This document shows positions 31,754 to 32,358 of a stretch of DNA of 32,358 bases, in pieces. The DNA lies in the NCBI GenBank assembly GCA_009788085.1, contig WQSB01000010.1, positions 1 through 32,358 on the forward strand. The letters are read 5' to 3'. Origin of the DNA: Defluviitaleaceae bacterium. Lineage in GTDB: Bacteria; Bacillota; Clostridia; Lachnospirales; WQUN01. Below the pieces are notes generated by a model. The model made no database searches and had not been told where the DNA came from. It saw only the letters and a program-made list of their open reading frames with translations. Both the position numbers and the translations under genes were made by a program. How positions within the stretch are numbered: the stretch's first letter is position 1; every line of letters starts with the position of its first letter.

Positions 31754-32110
31754 TTATAGCGCGCTTTCTATTAGGTCCAAATCTATTACGCGAAAATCCT
31801 CTAGCATTTGTGCGGTGTATTCCCGGTGCTTGCGCGGCAGCTTGGCCAGAGTGGTTATCGCGTCTTCTATTATTTGCAGAGATTTAAAATCCAATGCCCA
31901 CTCCCCGGTTACAATGTCTACCGCTACGCTTTTGTATGGCGATTCGTTCGGCTTAACGCTTCCGCTTAACGGATGGCTTACCAACCGCGCCCCTTTGTGA
32001 ACCGCATCGCGCACCGCCGCAAACACTCCATGGACATCACTGTCCGCAAGCCGTGTTAATTTGGGGTATTTATCACTTACGACAGGATTATTAGAAAATA
32101 TCATCAACAT
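31754..32110 (-). CDS. grdX: GrdX family protein
   Basis: A 118-residue protein that heads the operon. 'MIFSNNPVV' at the start and 'LVSHPLSGSVKPNESPYKSV' in the middle are the GrdX signature; the family is found almost only at the start of glycine, sarcosine or betaine reductase operons, with unknown function. The start is ATG 32110 or ATG 32104. No Shine-Dalgarno sequence precedes either. Together with the promoter-like sequence ending at 32117 this raises the possibility of a leaderless message. Confidence 0.9.
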   Translation of the reverse strand: MLMIFSNNPVVSDKYPKLTRLADSDVHGVFAAVRDAVHKGARLVSHPLSGSVKPNESPYKSVAVDIVTGEWALDFKSLQIIEDAITTLAKLPRKHREYTAQMLEDFRVIDLDLIESAL

Positions 32111-32116
32111 TAAGCC

Positions 32117-32145
32117 ACATTAGCATACAGACAAATTCTTGTAAA
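32117..32145 (-). promoter_or_regulatory. Probable promoter of the grd operon
   Basis: On the minus strand TTTACA (32145-32140), a 17-bp spacer and TAATGT (32122-32117), with TATGC just ahead giving an extended -10. The predicted start is within a few bases of the grdX ATG. Confidence 0.5.
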
Positions 32146-32159
32146 TACTTCTTTAAATA

Positions 32160-32358
32160 TTTGAGTAGAACTTTTACACCTGATATCAGGCACGGAAATC
32201 AATTTTCATCGGTCTTGGGGGCGCGGTCGGCTTTCAGCGAAGCTGATTCGCGTTGCCGCGCAGCGCATTGGCCCGGCCGAAAGGGCTAGGCGACGCGCTC
32301 CAGAAGCGCGGAGTCAGCACTTTCCCGGGACACCAGCGGAGCATAGGCAACCGCGCAG
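32160..32358. other. GC-rich, highly self-complementary edge region, no gene assigned
   Basis: Several short hairpins lie in a row on either strand: CAGC/GCTG near 32237, GCCC/GGGC near 32271-32287 and CGCGCT/AGCGCG near 32295-32310. Neither strand gives a credible open frame with a ribosome-binding site. The element is cut by the window end. It could be a structured RNA or a repeat. I found no glycine riboswitch core in it. Confidence 0.35.

Noticed and set aside
32111-32358. Glycine riboswitch upstream of grdX
   Set aside because: A glycine-responsive switch would be logical here, but the conserved aptamer cores could not be found on the minus strand.

Overview
The window comes from an anaerobic, spore-forming member of the Firmicutes (Clostridia type). 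Two things show this: a yabO/yabP/yabQ/divIC sporulation-division cluster, and a complete glycine reductase (Stickland-type) gene set with its selenocysteine machinery. Three genes carry in-frame TGA codons that have to be read as selenocysteine (selD, grdB, grdA). A tRNA-Sec gene lies in the same window. No selA or selB is present here.

Left part (1-14341, all plus strand): the 3' end of a VanX-like D-Ala-D-Ala dipeptidase; a hybrid PAS/histidine kinase/receiver/HPt protein; a two-gene unit with an HD-domain phosphohydrolase; wecB, a GNAT acetyltransferase, rqcP, yabP, yabQ and divIC; tRNA-Sec; and selD, itself a selenoprotein whose true start lies 27 codons upstream of the first ATG-led open frame. 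After these come a small protein plus an ImmA/IrrE-type zinc peptidase, a decayed SH3 fragment, a secreted 5'-nucleotidase with an SH3 tail, and an XRE regulator whose 3' end overlaps the convergent kbl gene.

Right part (14319-32110, nearly all minus strand) is a catabolic island, read right to left: grdX, trxB, a 59-codon gene, trxA, grdE, a YcxB-like membrane protein, a 55-codon gene, grdA(Sec), grdB(Sec), a strong terminator, an accessory insert, a fused grdC-grdD, tdh, a second insert (restriction-modification), and kbl. Tdh and Kbl turn threonine into glycine plus acetyl-CoA. Glycine reductase turns glycine into acetyl phosphate and ammonia, using electrons delivered through TrxB/TrxA. 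grdCD and tdh share a TAATG stop/start overlap, so threonine breakdown is physically tied to glycine reduction. Tdh releases one reduced nucleotide and glycine reductase consumes one, so the set could support a self-balanced fermentation of a single amino acid (inference).

The first insert (about 23.2-26.3 kb) holds a candidate type III toxin-antitoxin locus: a consensus promoter, two exact 52-bp repeats that can fold as H-type pseudoknots, an 11-bp hairpin, and a ToxN/AbiQ-like toxin. Next to it are a ribbon-helix-helix mini-protein, a secreted protein broken at a seven-G tract, and a Phd/ParE pair whose toxin looks internally shortened. The second insert (15.5-19.2 kb) is a two-gene adenine methyltransferase plus PD-(D/E)xK nuclease system. 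All functional calls rest on motifs and remembered family sequences; no database search was possible.
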